Source of the DNA: Streptococcus pantholopis
Lineage (GTDB): Bacteria > Bacillota > Bacilli > Lactobacillales > Streptococcaceae
Length of the DNA stretch: 64,000 nt
Direction of reading: 5' to 3'
NCBI RefSeq assembly: GCF_001642085.1
Contig: NZ_CP014699.1
Location: forward strand, 310,001-374,000
Position numbers and translations under genes: made by a program. This document shows positions 46,171 through 55,593 of the stretch, one piece after another. The notes beneath the pieces are model-generated. The model was not told the origin of the DNA and did not search any database. It saw nothing but the letters and a program-made list of their open reading frames with translations. Position 1 is the first letter of the stretch; each line of letters opens with the position of its first letter.

Positions 46171-46953
46171 CTATATAAGCTGGTAAGTCAGCAATATTGG
46201 ACATTTATGGATAGGATCTTCAATAATTTCAGCCTTTATTTGGAAAATATCGCGCAAAACCGCATCAGTCATAATATCTGAAACACAGCCGTAATATTTT
46301 ATTGCCCCATTTTTCATAGCAATAAGCTGATCAGAAAAGCGAGCTGAAAGGTTTAAATCATGAAGAACCATGATAATCGTTTTTTGAGATTTTGAATTGA
46401 GCGTTTTCAGCAATTCTAAAATCTCAAGCTGATGGTTCATGTCCAAGTAAGTTGTCGGTTCGTCAAGAAAAATCGTATCTGTATCCTGAGCCAGAGCCAT
46501 TGCAATCCAGACCCGCTGTCTCTGACCGCCTGACAGCGAATCAACATCTGCGTTAGCGAATTGAGTGACTTTGGTTGCTTCCATAGCCCAGTGGATTTTA
46601 CTGCGATCCGCATCACTTAGACTCCCCAAATATTTTTGATGGGGGAACCGTCCGTAGGAGACTAATTCATAAACTGAAATCCCTTCAGTAGCTTCTAAAA
46701 CCTGAGGCAGCAGGGCAATCTTCTGAGCAACCGCCTTGGTCGGTAAGTGGGCAATGGCCTGACCGTCAATATAAATCTGACCGCTTTTTAATGCCTGAAT
46801 ACGGGTCAGAGCTTTGAGCAAGGTGGACTTGCCAGATCCGTTAGCCCCGATAATGGTCGTTATCTGCTTATCCGCAAGTTTTAGAGACAGATTGTCAATA
46901 ACAGTCTGTTTATCATAAGCCACAGAAATGTTTTCAGCACGAATGTCTGACAT
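46171..46953 (-). CDS. Iron-siderophore ABC transporter ATP-binding protein
   Basis: This encodes a 260-residue FecE/FhuC-type ATPase with Walker A GANGSGKST, Q-loop LLPQVLE, signature LSGGQRQRVW, Walker B TIFLDEPTTYLD and the H-loop VLHDLN. It energises import by the binding protein and two permeases encoded downstream on the same strand, but 968 bp with a tandem repeat lie between. AAAGGAGG precedes the start. Confidence 0.93.
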   Translation of the reverse strand: MSDIRAENISVAYDKQTVIDNLSLKLADKQITTIIGANGSGKSTLLKALTRIQALKSGQIYIDGQAIAHLPTKAVAQKIALLPQVLEATEGISVYELVSYGRFPHQKYLGSLSDADRSKIHWAMEATKVTQFANADVDSLSGGQRQRVWIAMALAQDTDTIFLDEPTTYLDMNHQLEILELLKTLNSKSQKTIIMVLHDLNLSARFSDQLIAMKNGAIKYYGCVSDIMTDAVLRDIFQIKAEIIEDPIHKCPILLTYQLI

Positions 46954-47140
46954 ATAGGACCTCCTTTCTAAATAGACTGAAGAAGCTGTCTTTAATCCTT
47001 ATCCGGCTTCCTGTCGGCTAAGCAAGGAGCTTACAACAGGGCGGATTTATTATCAAGACAGCGCTTCTATTTTACAAGCAGCCTAAAACATAAAGTTTTA
47101 CAGCAAAATCTTGTAAAATTACCATTTATTATAGCATAGA

Positions 47141-47163
47141 AAAAAGGCTTAAAAAAGCCTTTT
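47141..47163 (-). terminator. Terminator-like hairpin downstream of murE
   Basis: AAAAGGCTT / AAGCCTTTT form a short stem, T-rich on both sides. The region from 46954 to 47140 otherwise holds only the ATPase promoter area (TATAATAAATGG on the minus strand). Confidence 0.65.
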
Positions 47164-47245
47164 CAGAGATATTTTAGAACTTTTAGTCTTGTTTAGAACG
47201 GTTAAAAAGAAGGGACCAGAAAGGTCCTTGCTATCTTTTGCTGGC

Positions 47246-48694
47246 TCAGCAATAGCTTTTGGCCGTTTCTAGATCTCCCGCATAGGGAGCGCGTTTTCCC
47301 TCAACAATTTGGTAGGCATCAGCGCCTTTTCCTGCGATAATAACTGCATCTTTGTCAGTCTGTGTCAGGCTGAGACCGGCTTTAATGGCCTGCTTGCGAT
47401 CAACGATGATTTGAACAGGCCTGCTGATATGTCGGGCTATTTCTTCGGAAATGGTTTGCGGGTCTTCAAAATTAGGATCATCAGCCGTTAAAATAACCTG
47501 TAAATCAGGATGGGCATTAATGACATGGGCAAAGTCCTTTCGCCTGCTCTCTCCTTTATTGCCCGGAGCTCCGATTAAAAGAATAATTTGACCGCTGTGA
47601 TAAGTTTCAACCACCCTGACTAATTTTTCCAGACTGTCACCATTGTGGGCATAATCGATAAAGACATTGGCGCCATTAGCCTGTCTCAGCACCTCCATCC
47701 GCCCGGGGACAGTCGTTTCAGCAATCCCTTTTTGAATATCAAAAGGAGAAATTCCAAGTCTGAAACAGGCTAACCCAGCGGCCAGCGCATTTTCCTGATT
47801 GAAGGCACCGATTAGCTGAATGCTATAGTCTCCAGCCAGCTGGCCGGTAACTTCAAAAGAAAAGGCCTGAGAATGATGGATCTGATTGTCTGACTGAGAG
47901 CCGTAAAAGGCATGCGGTTTAAGGCCGGTCTGTTCCGCCAGAAGTGAGAAATGGTCCATATCACTGTTAATAACGACAAATTTGCTCTTGTCTATCAGCT
48001 GGCGCTTGTGATAGAAATAATCTTCAAAAGTTGGGTGCTCAATCGGCCCGATATGATCCGGGCTGATATTGAGAAAGACCCCGACATCAAATTGAAGGCC
48101 ATAAACCCGGCTGGTCAGATAAGCTTGGCTGGAAACCTCCATAATCAGATGACTCCTGCCATTTGCTGCGGCTTCTGCCATCATCGCAAATAAATCCAGA
48201 CTTTCAGGGGTGGTTAATTGTGATTTAAAAAAGTTTTGACCGTCTAGGGTTGTGTTCATGGTTGAGAGCAGAGCCGGTTTATGGTTTTGCTTGAGAATGT
48301 GATAAGCAAAGTAAGCAGCAGTTGTTTTTCCTTTTGTGCCGGTGATGGCAAGGAGCTTCAGTTTATCCTGTGGGTTATCATAAAATTCCATGGCAATAAG
48401 ACTCATTGCCTTCTTGATATCTGTCACAAGGACTGCAGGAATACCGACATCATAATCCTGTTCGGCTACGTAAAACTGCAAACCGGCAGCAACAGCGCTT
48501 TCCAGATAGCGCTTCTTAAAAGCTGCTCCTTTGACGAAAAAAAGCGTCTGAGCATCGGCAGACCGGCTGTCATAACTGATTTTTGAAAAGGAAAAGGGCT
48601 TTTCCCAAGTGAAATAGTAGTTCTGTCCTGCTATAATTTCCCGAAAATTGCAGTCTTTTTTTAAAATCTCTAATGTCTTTTCAATAGTAATCAT
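47246..48694 (-). CDS. murE: UDP-MurNAc-L-Ala-D-Glu:L-lysine ligase
   Basis: This ligase adds the third residue of the peptidoglycan stem peptide in the cytoplasm. The 482-residue length is typical. It shows the Mur ligase ATP site [56 protein letters not shown] and the late DDPNFEDP segment. Streptococci use L-lysine at this position, so the L-lysine-adding form is expected. It is divergent from the flippase gene that starts 97 bp away. Confidence 0.93.
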   Translation of the reverse strand: MITIEKTLEILKKDCNFREIIAGQNYYFTWEKPFSFSKISYDSRSADAQTLFFVKGAAFKKRYLESAVAAGLQFYVAEQDYDVGIPAVLVTDIKKAMSLIAMEFYDNPQDKLKLLAITGTKGKTTAAYFAYHILKQNHKPALLSTMNTTLDGQNFFKSQLTTPESLDLFAMMAEAAANGRSHLIMEVSSQAYLTSRVYGLQFDVGVFLNISPDHIGPIEHPTFEDYFYHKRQLIDKSKFVVINSDMDHFSLLAEQTGLKPHAFYGSQSDNQIHHSQAFSFEVTGQLAGDYSIQLIGAFNQENALAAGLACFRLGISPFDIQKGIAETTVPGRMEVLRQANGANVFIDYAHNGDSLEKLVRVVETYHSGQIILLIGAPGNKGESRRKDFAHVINAHPDLQVILTADDPNFEDPQTISEEIARHISRPVQIIVDRKQAIKAGLSLTQTDKDAVIIAGKGADAYQIVEGKRAPYAGDLETAKSYC

Positions 48695-48790
48695 ACTCCT
48701 ATTTTAGACTGAATGGTCCCGTTTTACAAGTAGCGGGCAAAAGTTTATAATAATTAATAGTCTTTGATATTAATTTGAGAAGGAAAAGCT

Positions 48791-50434
48791 ATGTCTGAAA
48801 ACGAAAAAAAAATGTCCCAGCAGGCTCAGATGGTCCGCGGGACGGCTTGGCTGACGGCCTCTAACTTCATCAGCCGCCTGCTCGGGGCTCTTTACATTAT
48901 CCCTTGGTATGCCTGGATGGGGACACATGCCGAAGAAGCCAATGCCTTATTTGGAATGGGCTATAATATTTATGCCCTCTTCCTGCTGATTTCAACGGCA
49001 GGTATCCCTGTCGCTATCGCTAAACAAGTTTCCAAATATAATACCTTGGGTCAGATGCAGACCAGTTATCAGCTTTTGCGCAGGATTTTGCTCTATATGC
49101 TCGGTTTTGGTCTGATTTTTGCGCTGAGTATGTATATCGGCTCTCCCTTGCTGGCTGCCTGGAGCGGGGGCGGTGCAGATCTGGTTCGTGTGATGAAAAG
49201 TCTGTCCTGGGCTGTCCTGATTTTCCCGGCTATGAGTGTTTTGCGCGGTTTTTTTCAAGGTTTCAATAATTTAAAGCCCTATGCCATGAGCCAAATTGCA
49301 GAGCAGGTCATCCGCGTTATTTGGATGCTGCTGACAGCCTTCATTATTATGAAAATCGGTTCCGGCGACTATGTTGCTGCCGTTGTACAGTCGACATTTG
49401 CGGCTTTTATTGGGATGATTGCCAGCTTGGGGGTTCTGTTTGCTTTTTTGTGGAAAGAAGGAATGTTCCGGGCTATTTTTACTAGGCAGCCTCAGCATGC
49501 TGATATCAACACCAATGCTCTCATTATTGAAACCTTTAAAGAAGCGATTCCTTTTATTATCACCGGTTCAGCGATTCAGATTTTTCAGCTTGTTGATCAG
49601 TGGACTTTCGTCAATACTATGGAGAGTTTCACCGATTACAGCAACCGAGAGCTCCATATCCTCTATGCTTATTTTTCTTCAAATCCTAATAAGATTACAA
49701 TGATTTTGATTTCCATTGCCACAGCAATCGGCGGTGCCGGCATTCCCCTGCTGACTGAAAACTTTGTCAATCAGGATCAAAAAGCGGCCGCCCGTTTAGT
49801 TGTCAACAATATCCAGATGCTGCTTTTAGTGCTTGTTCCTGCTCTGGTTGGGGCAATCGCTTTAGCAGAGCCGCTTTATACTTTATTCTACGGTGCTCCC
49901 AGTCAGACGGCTCTGTGGCTTTTTGTAGCTGCTTTAGCCCAGGTTATCTTTCTGGCTTTATACAGCATGCTGGCCCCTATGCTGCAGGCACTGTTTGAAA
50001 ACCGTAAGGCAATCTATTATTTCATCTACGGTCTGCTTCTTAAATGTGTCCTGCAGATTCCAGGGATTTGGTTTTTCCAGGCTTACGGCCCTCTGCTGAC
50101 TACGGCTGTCGGTTTAAGCTTACCGATTTTTCTAATGTACCGGCAGATTCACAAAGTAACCCATTTCAGCCATCAGGCTATTCTTAGAAAAACACTGCTG
50201 ATTGCCATAATGACAGTTATTATGGAAATTGCTGTTATTCTGTCCATTCTGCTTTTTAAACCTTTCTTAGAACCAGCTACGCGTCTGGGAAGCATTCTCT
50301 ATCTGGCTTTGATTGGGGCTGTCGGTATAGCTGTTTACGGCTATCTGTCTTTGGCTACCCGCACTGTGGATCCTTTATTAGGCAGCCGAGCAGAAAGCCT
50401 GCGTCAGAGGCTGCACATTAAGGCAAGGCGGTGA
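48791..50434 (+). CDS. MurJ/YtgP-type lipid flippase (MOP superfamily)
   Basis: This encodes a 547-residue polytopic protein with about 14 membrane segments. It opens with a short hydrophilic tail and RGTAWLTASNFISRLLGALYIIPWYAWMG, the hallmark of the YtgP/SpoVB branch of the MVF/MOP superfamily. Members flip lipid II across the membrane in streptococci. Adjacency to murE supports a peptidoglycan precursor role over capsule export. GAAGGAAAAG precedes the ATG, and a terminator follows. Confidence 0.88.
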   Translation: MSENEKKMSQQAQMVRGTAWLTASNFISRLLGALYIIPWYAWMGTHAEEANALFGMGYNIYALFLLISTAGIPVAIAKQVSKYNTLGQMQTSYQLLRRILLYMLGFGLIFALSMYIGSPLLAAWSGGGADLVRVMKSLSWAVLIFPAMSVLRGFFQGFNNLKPYAMSQIAEQVIRVIWMLLTAFIIMKIGSGDYVAAVVQSTFAAFIGMIASLGVLFAFLWKEGMFRAIFTRQPQHADINTNALIIETFKEAIPFIITGSAIQIFQLVDQWTFVNTMESFTDYSNRELHILYAYFSSNPNKITMILISIATAIGGAGIPLLTENFVNQDQKAAARLVVNNIQMLLLVLVPALVGAIALAEPLYTLFYGAPSQTALWLFVAALAQVIFLALYSMLAPMLQALFENRKAIYYFIYGLLLKCVLQIPGIWFFQAYGPLLTTAVGLSLPIFLMYRQIHKVTHFSHQAILRKTLLIAIMTVIMEIAVILSILLFKPFLEPATRLGSILYLALIGAVGIAVYGYLSLATRTVDPLLGSRAESLRQRLHIKARR

Positions 50435-50465
50435 CTGTTAAGCCGTTTCTAACAGCAAAAAAAGA

Positions 50466-50505
50466 CCCTCCCTTGAGTTACTAAACCCCCAAGGGAGTTT
50501 TTTTA
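50466..50505 (+). terminator. Terminator after flippase gene
   Basis: The stem CTCCCTTG / CAAGGGAG with a 14-nt loop is followed by seven T. Confidence 0.85.
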
Positions 50506-50548
50506 CAAAGAAGTCAGAAGCGTACTCAGTTAATCAAGCTGCAGAGTC

Positions 50549-50640
50549 TGTTAAAAGAGCTAAACAAAAGACGAAAAGTCTGACATCTCTCCTCCCCCGC
50601 TAAGACGATAAAGCCTTCAGACGTCTCCGACAGGCGGTAG
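50549..50640 (-). repeat. Partial copy of the leader-associated repeat
   Basis: TTAAAAGAGCTAAACAAAAGACG at the left and TAAGACGATAAAGCCTTCAGACGTCT at the right match the ends of the units at 45221-45970, but the hairpin core is deleted and no gene start abuts it. The remaining 50641-50806 is the metB promoter/leader, with an AT-rich stretch and an ill-defined promoter. Confidence 0.6.
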
Positions 50641-50806
50641 GTTAAGAATAGCAGGGACAGAATTTTTTCATTTTTCTTCTTTGTCAGCTTTGCTATAAAA
50701 AAAAGCTATAACCCCCTATTAGGAAATAAAATAGCCAAAGACCTATTTACAGCAGGAATAAGTGATAGAATAGTAAGAAGATACAGAAAAGGAGAAGGGA
50801 AAGATA

Positions 50807-51901
50807 ATGACAAAACAATTAGGCTTGGGAACGATTCTGGCTCATGCGGGCATTAAATCTGATAAAGCCACAGGAGCACTGGCTGCCCCGCTGCATTTTT
50901 CAACCACCTATCAGCATCCGGAATTCGGGCAGTCGACAGGCTTTGACTATACCCGTACAAAGAATCCGACCCGGGCAGCCTTAGAAAAAACTTTAGCTGC
51001 TATTGAATATGCTGATTTTGCTTTGGCAACCAGCTCTGGTATGAGTGCTGTTGTTTTGGTTTTTGAAACTTTTCCAATCGGCAGCAAGGTTGTTGCAGCC
51101 CGAGATCTTTATGGCGGTTCTTTCCGCTGGTTTGATGAGCAGGAGAAGAACGGCCGCTTTTTCTTTACATATGCTCAAACAGAAGAAGACCTGCTGGCAG
51201 CTATCACAGATGATACAGATATTGTTTATTTAGAAACGCCGACTAACCCTTTAATGATTGAGTTTGATATTGAAAAGATAGCCCGGCTGGCTCATGAAAA
51301 GGGAGCAAAAGTGCTTGTTGACAATACTTTCTACAGCCCGGTTTATCAAAATCCTCTTTTACTGGGGGCAGATGCTGTTATCCATTCGGCAACGAAATAT
51401 TTATCAGGACATAATGATGTTTTGGCAGGTGCTGTTATGACCAATGATCAGAACCTTTATGATAAGCTTTTTTATAATCACAATACAACCGGTCCAACCC
51501 TTTCTCCTTTTGATTCTTATCTGCTGATGCGCGGTTTGAAGACACTGAAACTGCGTATGGAAAAAGCGACAGAAAACGCTCAAAAAATAGCAGCTTTTCT
51601 GAAGCATTCCCCAGCTGTCAAAGAAGTGTACTATACAGGCAAAGGAGGCATGGTTTCCTTTAAGGTCTGTCATCCGGCTAAAATTCCTGCTATAATCAAT
51701 CATCTGGAGCTGATTACTTTTGCTGAAAGTTTAGGCGGTGTAGAAAGCCTGATTACTTATCCTGCGACACAGACACATAAAGATATTCCTGCAGCAGATC
51801 GCGAATCATACGGTCTGACCGATGATTTGCTGAGGCTGTCAATCGGTATTGAAGATGCTGCTGATCTCATCGAAGATTTGCAGTCAGCGCTGGAGGGTTA
51901 A
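50807..51901 (+). CDS. metB: Cystathionine gamma-synthase
   Basis: This PLP enzyme of the Cys/Met metabolism family joins an O-activated homoserine and cysteine to cystathionine (or acts as O-acetylhomoserine sulfhydrylase). The 364-residue protein has YTRTKNPTRAALE, the PLP lysine in SATKYLSGHND and PATQTHKDIP near the end. It is followed after 3 bp by the C-S lyase gene, so the pair forms the transsulfuration route to homocysteine. GGAGAAGGG precedes the ATG. The symbol follows common streptococcal usage; metC-like function cannot be excluded. Confidence 0.9.
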   Translation: MTKQLGLGTILAHAGIKSDKATGALAAPLHFSTTYQHPEFGQSTGFDYTRTKNPTRAALEKTLAAIEYADFALATSSGMSAVVLVFETFPIGSKVVAARDLYGGSFRWFDEQEKNGRFFFTYAQTEEDLLAAITDDTDIVYLETPTNPLMIEFDIEKIARLAHEKGAKVLVDNTFYSPVYQNPLLLGADAVIHSATKYLSGHNDVLAGAVMTNDQNLYDKLFYNHNTTGPTLSPFDSYLLMRGLKTLKLRMEKATENAQKIAAFLKHSPAVKEVYYTGKGGMVSFKVCHPAKIPAIINHLELITFAESLGGVESLITYPATQTHKDIPAADRESYGLTDDLLRLSIGIEDAADLIEDLQSALEG

Positions 51902-51904
51902 CAG

Positions 51905-53071
51905 ATGCAAACATACGATTTCACCACTAAACCTAACCGCCTCAATCAGTCTTCTGTTAAGTGGCAGAAAAGTGAAAATCAGCCGGATTTGCTGCAGATG
52001 TGGGTGGCCGATATGGACTTTTTACCGCTTCCGGCTGTCAAAAAGGCTCTCTCTGATTATGCTGACCAGCATGTTTTTGGCTACACTTACCCAAGCGACA
52101 GTTTGTATCAGTCTATACTTGACTGGGAAAAAAATGAGCACGGCTATTCAACGGAAAAAGAACATGTGGTTCTCATCGAAGGGGTCGTTCCGGCTATTTC
52201 AACAGCTATTCAGGCCTATACTCAAGAAGGAGAAGCTGTTTTGATTAATACGCCGGTTTATCCGCCATTTGCCCGTTCGGTAAAGTTAAACCAGCGGCAG
52301 CTGATTACCAATTCTTTAGTTATCAGAGACGGCCGGTTTACCATCGACTTTACGCAATTGGAAGCAGAAATAATAAAGCATAAGGTAAAACTTTATCTTC
52401 TATGCAGCCCTCATAATCCCGGCGGACGCGTCTGGACCAAAGAAGAGCTGCTTAAGCTGCTTGAAATTTGCGAAAGGCATCAGGTTATACTGGTTTCTGA
52501 CGAGATTCATCAGGATTTAGCCCTTTTTGGGCATCATCACCACTCCATCAATACAATTGACCAGCGTTTTAAGAATTTGACCCTGGTGCTGGCCTCTGCG
52601 ACAAAAACCTTTAATATTGCGGGAACCAAAACCAGCTTTGCGATTATTGAAAATGATACCCTGCGCAGGGCTTTTAAGAAAAGACAGCTGGGCAATAATC
52701 AGCATGAACTCCCTGCGGTTGGCCTATTGGCTACAGAGGCTGCATTTACCTACGGAAAGCCTTGGCTGGAGGAGCTAAAAGCTGTCTTGGAAGAAAACAT
52801 CACTTACGTTATAGATGTTTTAGCAGAAAACACCAAGATTAAGGTGATGAAACCAGAAGGAACTTACTTGATTTGGCTGGATTTCAGCGCCTATGGCCTG
52901 CAGCAGCCGGAGATTAACCAAAAACTGCAAGATGAAGGCCGTCTGGTCTTAAACGATGGTTTCAGCTTCGGTCCTGAAGGTAAAACCTATGCCAGACTTA
53001 ATGTAGCAGCGCCGCTGACGACTGTCAAAGAAGCCTGCCGAAGGATAATTCAAGTATTTGGGAATAAATAA
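51905..53071 (+). CDS. MalY/PatB-type cystathionine beta-lyase
   Basis: This encodes a 388-residue fold-type I PLP enzyme of the aminotransferase-like C-S lyase group. The N-terminus is YDFTTKPNRLNQSSVKW, with MWVADMDF, CSPHNPGGRVW and the PLP lysine in SATKTFNIAGTK. It cleaves cystathionine to homocysteine, pyruvate and ammonia, and in oral streptococci related enzymes release hydrogen sulfide from cysteine. The start is 3 bp after the metB stop. A long hairpin terminator follows. Confidence 0.9.
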   Translation: MQTYDFTTKPNRLNQSSVKWQKSENQPDLLQMWVADMDFLPLPAVKKALSDYADQHVFGYTYPSDSLYQSILDWEKNEHGYSTEKEHVVLIEGVVPAISTAIQAYTQEGEAVLINTPVYPPFARSVKLNQRQLITNSLVIRDGRFTIDFTQLEAEIIKHKVKLYLLCSPHNPGGRVWTKEELLKLLEICERHQVILVSDEIHQDLALFGHHHHSINTIDQRFKNLTLVLASATKTFNIAGTKTSFAIIENDTLRRAFKKRQLGNNQHELPAVGLLATEAAFTYGKPWLEELKAVLEENITYVIDVLAENTKIKVMKPEGTYLIWLDFSAYGLQQPEINQKLQDEGRLVLNDGFSFGPEGKTYARLNVAAPLTTVKEACRRIIQVFGNK

Positions 53072-53082
53072 TAATATAAGAA

Positions 53083-53168
53083 AAAACCATATGTTGCTGT
53101 ACAAATCAGTCAAAAGCCGAATAAGTCATTCAACTTTTAACTGATCTGTCTGCTCATATGGTTTTTGC
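53083..53168. terminator. Long bidirectional terminator between C-S lyase and fructanase genes
   Basis: AAAAACCATATG and CATATGGTTTTT form the base, with an inner stem CAAATCAGTCAAAAG / CTTTTAACTGATCTG. A and T tracts suit both convergent transcripts. Confidence 0.8.
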
Positions 53169-53184
53169 CTGTTTAACAGCTTAC

Positions 53185-54924
53185 TCACCTGATATCAGCG
53201 GTTTCGATGGTTACTTGATTGCCATCGGTCGGATCTTCGGTGAAAATTTTGAAATCCTGCTGGGACGATGGACTGAAGCGGGCAACAGTATAGGTCTGTC
53301 CGTTAGGGAAGATAAATTCAACACTGTTAATATCGGTAACAACCTGCAAGGTAATGTTTTGCTGCTCTTTTAGCTGGCTGTCTGCCAGATAGCCGTTGCC
53401 ATTGCCCAAGAGCCCGTTATGATAATAATCGGCTGCTCCCTGACCGTTTATACCGCGGTTTAACTCAGCTGCGTACTGCTTAACGTTATACATGCCATTA
53501 CTTGGATCATAGTTGAAATGAATATAGTCTTGTCCCTGCCAAATATCAATATAGATACGTCCTGAATAATTTCCTTTTGTATTGACAAAATCCAGCTTAT
53601 AGTATTGAACAGCCGACTGATTGGGAATATCATAAAGCCCGTAAACCTCACCATTTGTGTCCTGTCGGTCGACCCACAGATTATGGCTTTCCGACTGCGG
53701 ATTGTCTTTAGTGATATTGTCATAATAGCCAGTACGGCTTAAGGCTCTTTCAGGCAAAATCAAGCTTTGGCTGACGGTCAGATCGTTTTGCAGGACTAAT
53801 TCACGAGCGCTTGAATAAGAACCTAAGCGCTGAGCATAAGGACTGCTAGCTTCTTGGTCTGAATGAACCCCATTAGTGAAATAGTTCCAGTTACCGACCC
53901 AGCCAAGCGTGATTATAGAAGTATTGCTGCTGTCAATATCATCGCTCCCCGAAAAATTAGCGCCGTAATAGTCGGACCCTTGATCCAGACGCCTAGCATC
54001 CGTTTCAGGAACAAAAAGCCCGTTAGCATCAAGATGGCCAACAATATAGTAGGTTCCTGTTGTTTCACCCTTGGAAGCGTCTTTGGCTCCAAAGAAGAGG
54101 ACCTGCTTGCTCTGCCCGTTGGGCATGGTCAGTGTCTTGAGGACCGGACATTCAACGGGAGCATTATTTTCCCAGGAATGCCCCTGAAAGAAGGTTGCAC
54201 TGATGATTTTGGAATTTCCTTGCCTGTCAGCTTTTTTCCAGTCAAGTCCATTGTTTGACTGATAGACACCGATGTCAGATCCTTCTGCGACATACATCAC
54301 CATCTTATTATTCCAATAAAAAACATTTGGATCGCGAAAATCGGGATGTCTGCCGCCCACAGTTTCTGAATCAGTGATATCAGCAACTGCCTTGCCTTCA
54401 TTTAAAATATGGCTGAAGGTTCTTCCGTTATCCGATGAGTAGGCAGCATAAATATTCTGCTGACGGTCGCTCTTTCGTATTCCAGTAAAATAAGCCACTT
54501 TTACTCCAACAGGGGCTCCCTCGATGGAACCATCATTATAGACAACCGAACCGGTCCAAGCAGACAGCCAGCCTTCTGCAGCATCACCGCCTGACGCCGG
54601 CAGAGCACTGTGCTGCTCACTGTAATGGATAAAATCAGTAGTAGTCGTATGGTACCAATCCTGTCCCTGCTCACCAAAAGGATTTGTGGCGCCGTCGGCA
54701 GAATGTAAAAAGTAGATATCATAGTACTGACCTTCCTCGTTCCAGAGGATAGTCTGCAAGTCATTAGACCAGCCATGGGCTGTACTAAGATGTGCCTGCT
54801 GCACATGTTCACTTGAAGTCAGTGATTCAGCCATAATGACCCGCTGCAGCAGCCAAAAAGCAGCTGTTCCCGCAAACAAAACCACTCCTCCCCAAAAAAT
54901 CCAGTTCCTCGACGCTTTCTTCAT
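53185..54924 (-). CDS. GH32 fructan hydrolase (levanase/FruB-like), membrane-anchored
   Basis: This encodes a 579-residue GH32 enzyme with an N-terminal signal/anchor segment (about 8-27). The family triad is present: nucleophile Asp55 in GWSNDLQT, transition-state Asp198 in FRDPNV and acid/base Glu258 in VECPVL. The C-terminal beta-sandwich (about 400-579) is typical. It should release fructose or levanbiose from beta-fructans outside the cell. The neighbouring levansucrase makes such a polymer, so the two plausibly form a storage/recovery pair. It resembles FruB of S. mutans in size. There is no LPXTG. AAAGGAGGAG precedes the start, with a repeat end 20 nt upstream. Confidence 0.88.
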   Translation of the reverse strand: MKKASRNWIFWGGVVLFAGTAAFWLLQRVIMAESLTSSEHVQQAHLSTAHGWSNDLQTILWNEEGQYYDIYFLHSADGATNPFGEQGQDWYHTTTTDFIHYSEQHSALPASGGDAAEGWLSAWTGSVVYNDGSIEGAPVGVKVAYFTGIRKSDRQQNIYAAYSSDNGRTFSHILNEGKAVADITDSETVGGRHPDFRDPNVFYWNNKMVMYVAEGSDIGVYQSNNGLDWKKADRQGNSKIISATFFQGHSWENNAPVECPVLKTLTMPNGQSKQVLFFGAKDASKGETTGTYYIVGHLDANGLFVPETDARRLDQGSDYYGANFSGSDDIDSSNTSIITLGWVGNWNYFTNGVHSDQEASSPYAQRLGSYSSARELVLQNDLTVSQSLILPERALSRTGYYDNITKDNPQSESHNLWVDRQDTNGEVYGLYDIPNQSAVQYYKLDFVNTKGNYSGRIYIDIWQGQDYIHFNYDPSNGMYNVKQYAAELNRGINGQGAADYYHNGLLGNGNGYLADSQLKEQQNITLQVVTDINSVEFIFPNGQTYTVARFSPSSQQDFKIFTEDPTDGNQVTIETADIR

Positions 54925-54944
54925 CGTACTCCTCCTTTTAAATA

Positions 54945-55115
54945 AAGATACAAAGGCCGTATAAAACGCAAAAGGGAAATGACGGTAAGTCCGAAATCTT
55001 CGATTTCGCAGACGCAGCCCTGCCAGAAGGACTAGAAGGGTGCGGTCGACTGTTAAGACGACAAAGCCTTCAGACGTTTACGGCTGACGGTAAGTCTGAA
55101 ATCTATGATTTCGTT
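54945..55115 (-). repeat. Leader-associated repeat upstream of fructanase gene
   Basis: AAAGATACAAAGGCCG, AACGCAAAAGGGAAATGACGG, TCCGAAATCTTCGATTTCG, the hairpin core (55012-55044) and CTTCAGACGTTTACGGCTG follow in the same order as at 32767-33015. A degenerate second piece (TTTCAGACATCTACGGCTAG) lies near 55242. The rest of 55116-55480 holds no gene. Confidence 0.75.
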
Positions 55116-55493
55116 GTCCCACTCCCGCAAAGCCTAGTAGGCCATTTAAAGCTTTGAAAAAGCGAATAAAGTGCCACTAGACGACTAGCGTCTTGCACAT
55201 AAGACTATAACAAACATTAAGGCCTATTTTTAAAATCGTCTTTCAGACATCTACGGCTAGCTAGCTTGAAATCAATTCTCAACTTAGCCACATCTGTTTC
55301 CCCACAACGCTTTCATATTATTTGGCAAGATAACATTATGATTACAAAAATTATCCGTTTTTCTGTTTTATCAAATACAGGTCAGAATATCTAAAAAATC
55401 TTCTTTTTTGCCCTGATTTAATTGTAAAAAAAAATCGGGAAAAAGCAAATATCGGAATAGCAAGTGTTACCTAAAAATAATCTTAAAGTAATA

Positions 55494-55507
55494 GGAAGCG
55501 CTTTCAA
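55494..55507 (+). promoter_or_regulatory. Candidate CcpA cre site upstream of levansucrase
   Basis: GGAAGCGCTTTCAA fits the catabolite-responsive element consensus well. It lies about 50-60 bp upstream of a likely promoter (TAGAAT at 55557-55562, preceded by a T-rich -35 region). A site upstream of -35 could mean activation or repression by CcpA. Confidence 0.6.
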
Positions 55508-55593
55508 AAATGCGGCGTTACAGTTCTGTAATTTGTTTTTGACTTTTTGCCATGTTAGAATGCTAAGCACAAAAAAAGAAAAGGAGATTTCTG